A stretch of DNA of 64,000 bases, taken from contig CM038907.1 of assembly GCA_021904315.1 (NCBI GenBank), forward strand, positions 26,295,223 to 26,359,222, read 5' to 3'. The notes under the pieces are model-generated. The model was given only the letters and a program-made list of their open reading frames with translations, was not told where the DNA came from and did no database searches. The position numbers were made by a program, and so were the translations under genes. This DNA is from Sphagnum magellanicum (Eukaryota; Streptophyta; Sphagnopsida; Sphagnales; Sphagnaceae). This document shows positions 62,715-64,000 of this stretch, piece by piece; the stretch's first letter is position 1, and each line of letters opens with the position of its first letter.

Positions 62715-63630
62715 ATGGACAACTCAGAATCAAACATCGATCTCACTCAAATCCTCGCCGCCCTTCAGCACCTTCAACAAGAAAATGCCGTGCTTAGAGA
62801 CTCGGTGACCCGCCTACAAAATCAGCCACCACCTCCTGCCCCAATACTTCCTGCTCTTGCAATGGTCGCCCCAGAACCTAAGATCAGTCTGCCAAAAAAG
62901 TTTGATGGAACACGCCTCAAATTTCGAAGCTTTGTTAGCTAGGTACGCCTAATCATGCAACTACACCCCTGTCGTTATTTTGATGACACCACTCGTGTAG
63001 GATTCATTGGAACCCTACTCACTGGGACAACTGCAGCATGGTTTGCTCCCATCCTAGAAACATCATCCCCTCTCCTACAAGATTTCAACGCCTTTATGGC
63101 GAAATTTGAAGCAGTGTTTGGGGACAGTGACAAGGCCATGACTTCAGCCAACAAGCTACGTCGCCTCTAGTAAAGGACACGTTCGGCCATCGTCTATGCT
63201 TCAAAATTCAGGTAGCTTGCCTGCGACGTCAATTGGGGAGAAGTTGCATTGATTTATCAGTTTTGCTATGGGCTTCATGATGATGTTAAAGATCTTTTGT
63301 TGACACTCGCAGACCTTTCTTCCTTCAGTGAAGCTATCACCCAGGCAATTCGGTGCGATAATCGTTTGTTCGAACGTCGCCAGGAAAAGAAAGTCACCTC
63401 CAACGCCCAGCTTTGGAACAGTTGGCCTACTACGCTCCCCTCAGTTCCTCAAACAACACTAGTTGCCCGACCTGCCTCTTTTGGACCTGCTCTGATGCAG
63501 ATCGACACAACTAAGTTTAAATCTTTGACAAAAGTCGAGAAACTTCGCCGAAGGACAAACAATCTATGTCTTTACTATGGCAACCCAGGGCATATAGCTC
63601 GTTAGTGCCTTCAAAAGCTTGTCAAACTTC
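62715..63630 (+). pseudogene. gag of the LTR element, interrupted by stop codons
   Basis: Gag packages the element RNA in a particle. One frame runs from ATGGACAACTCAG (62715), in good start context, through a Leu/Gln-rich coiled region (LAALQHLQQENAVLRD) and a Pro-rich linker (QPPPPAP). It continues through a capsid-like core (FDGTRLKFRSF, GFIGTLLTGTTAAWF, YGLHDDVKDLLLTLADL) to a CCHC knuckle. In-frame stops lie at 62940 (TAG), 63168 (TAG), 63171 (TAA), 63213 (TAG) and 63603 (TAG), with no frameshift between them. The knuckle keeps its first Cys, His and last Cys, but its second Cys is Tyr (63576-63578). The copy is dead. Confidence 0.75.
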
Positions 63631-63691
63631 AAGTACAAGCTGTGGAAACTCCCCAAGAGTTGGATTCTTACACTCTTGGGAGTATGTGATG

Positions 63692-63787
63692 TGACTCCCA
63701 GGCTCCTTCTTGCCTTGACTCCCGGGCTTCCTCTTGCCTTGACTCCCAGGCTTCCTCTTGCCTTGACTTTCGAGCTTCCTCTTAACT
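63692..63787 (+). repeat. Four 24-bp tandem units after gag
   Basis: Units with exact 24-base spacing (63692, 63716, 63740, 63764) are based on TGACTCCCAGGCTTCCTCTT. They keep all three frames in register, encoding an octapeptide such as LTPGLPLA in one frame. They lie between the knuckle and the expected protease. Confidence 0.8.
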
Positions 63788-64000
63788 TGCAACCTTGTAA
63801 CCCCTTTGCCTTGGTCGCAAGCCCAAAACTAGGGTTGCGATACTCTCCCCCACTAGAAGAAGAGGTTAATGTCTTCATTAACACTAAGAATTTCTTTCAA
63901 CAATTGTAATTACTTTCTTTTGGATCCTTAGCCATCAAATGTCGACTTTTGCGATAGGACCTTGCCTCAAGTTAATTTAGGCGTCCCCAAGTTTCCAACA

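Larger units (their letters stand above)
61574..64000 (+). mobile_element. Ty3/gypsy-like LTR retrotransposon, 5' part, cut by window end
   Basis: The order is U3-like repeats from about 61574 (starting TGTCATGG, compatible with a TG-initiated LTR), a TATA box (61818-61827), AATAAA (61878-61883), an untranslated leader, and gag from 62715. A Gag zinc knuckle lies at 63567-63608, followed by a degenerate region reaching the window edge. Protease, RT, integrase and the 3' LTR would lie beyond 64000. The Gag style (LxQxFxGLxDDVKD-type segment and a single CCHC) resembles chromoviruses of the lineages known from early land plants, fungi and vertebrates; this is inference. I could not identify the primer-binding site or the LTR's 3' end. 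Confidence 0.7.

Overview
This is land-plant nuclear DNA. It carries plant-type TTTAGGG/AAACCCTA telomeric motifs, long AT-rich intergenic stretches, CT/GA microsatellites, spliced genes and a graveyard of eroded transposons. Only three protein-coding genes are convincing in 64 kb. The sparse genes, the expanded decayed mobile DNA and a Ty3-type Gag of chromovirus flavour suggest a plant with a large genome (fern, lycophyte or gymnosperm are my best guesses). I cannot name the species.

Layout: 1-2 kb holds the possible 3' end of one gene plus telomeric motifs. PP2C-1 occupies about 4.77-8.1 kb (+). Its upstream region has five tandem copies of a ~56-bp element, followed by a 5'UTR with a probable intron and an uninterrupted 281-codon CDS. 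A paralogue, PP2C-2, lies about 24 kb downstream (about 28.3-32.1 kb, +). It has the same architecture, one copy of the same upstream element, a separate ~90-bp repeat array and a 285-codon uninterrupted CDS. The two are a duplicated segment that includes regulatory DNA and 3' flank. An alpha-expansin gene with four exons (one GC-AG intron) lies on the minus strand at 37.68-39.06 kb, with CT-rich tandem repeats upstream.

Between the genes are fossils that can still be read through their stops: a minus-strand hAT-like transposase C-terminus (12.65-13.69 kb), a plus-strand hAT-like transposase (18.0-19.8 kb), and a non-LTR-type reverse transcriptase with a restriction-like-endonuclease-like tail (25.57-27.7 kb). 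Eroded ORFs of unknown family lie near 22.2-23.3, 47-47.95, 55.5-58.0 and 60.43-61.54 kb. A Ty3/gypsy-like LTR element, cut by the window edge, occupies 61.57-64.0 kb. Diverged tandem arrays, foldback/MITE-like structures and 26-28-nt poly-G/C tracts fill much of the rest.

The genes do not form a pathway. The PP2Cs are predicted signalling phosphatases, and the expansin is a secreted wall-loosening protein. The most informative features are the shared, copy-number-variable upstream element of the PP2C pair and the unknown eroded ORF beside the LTR element.
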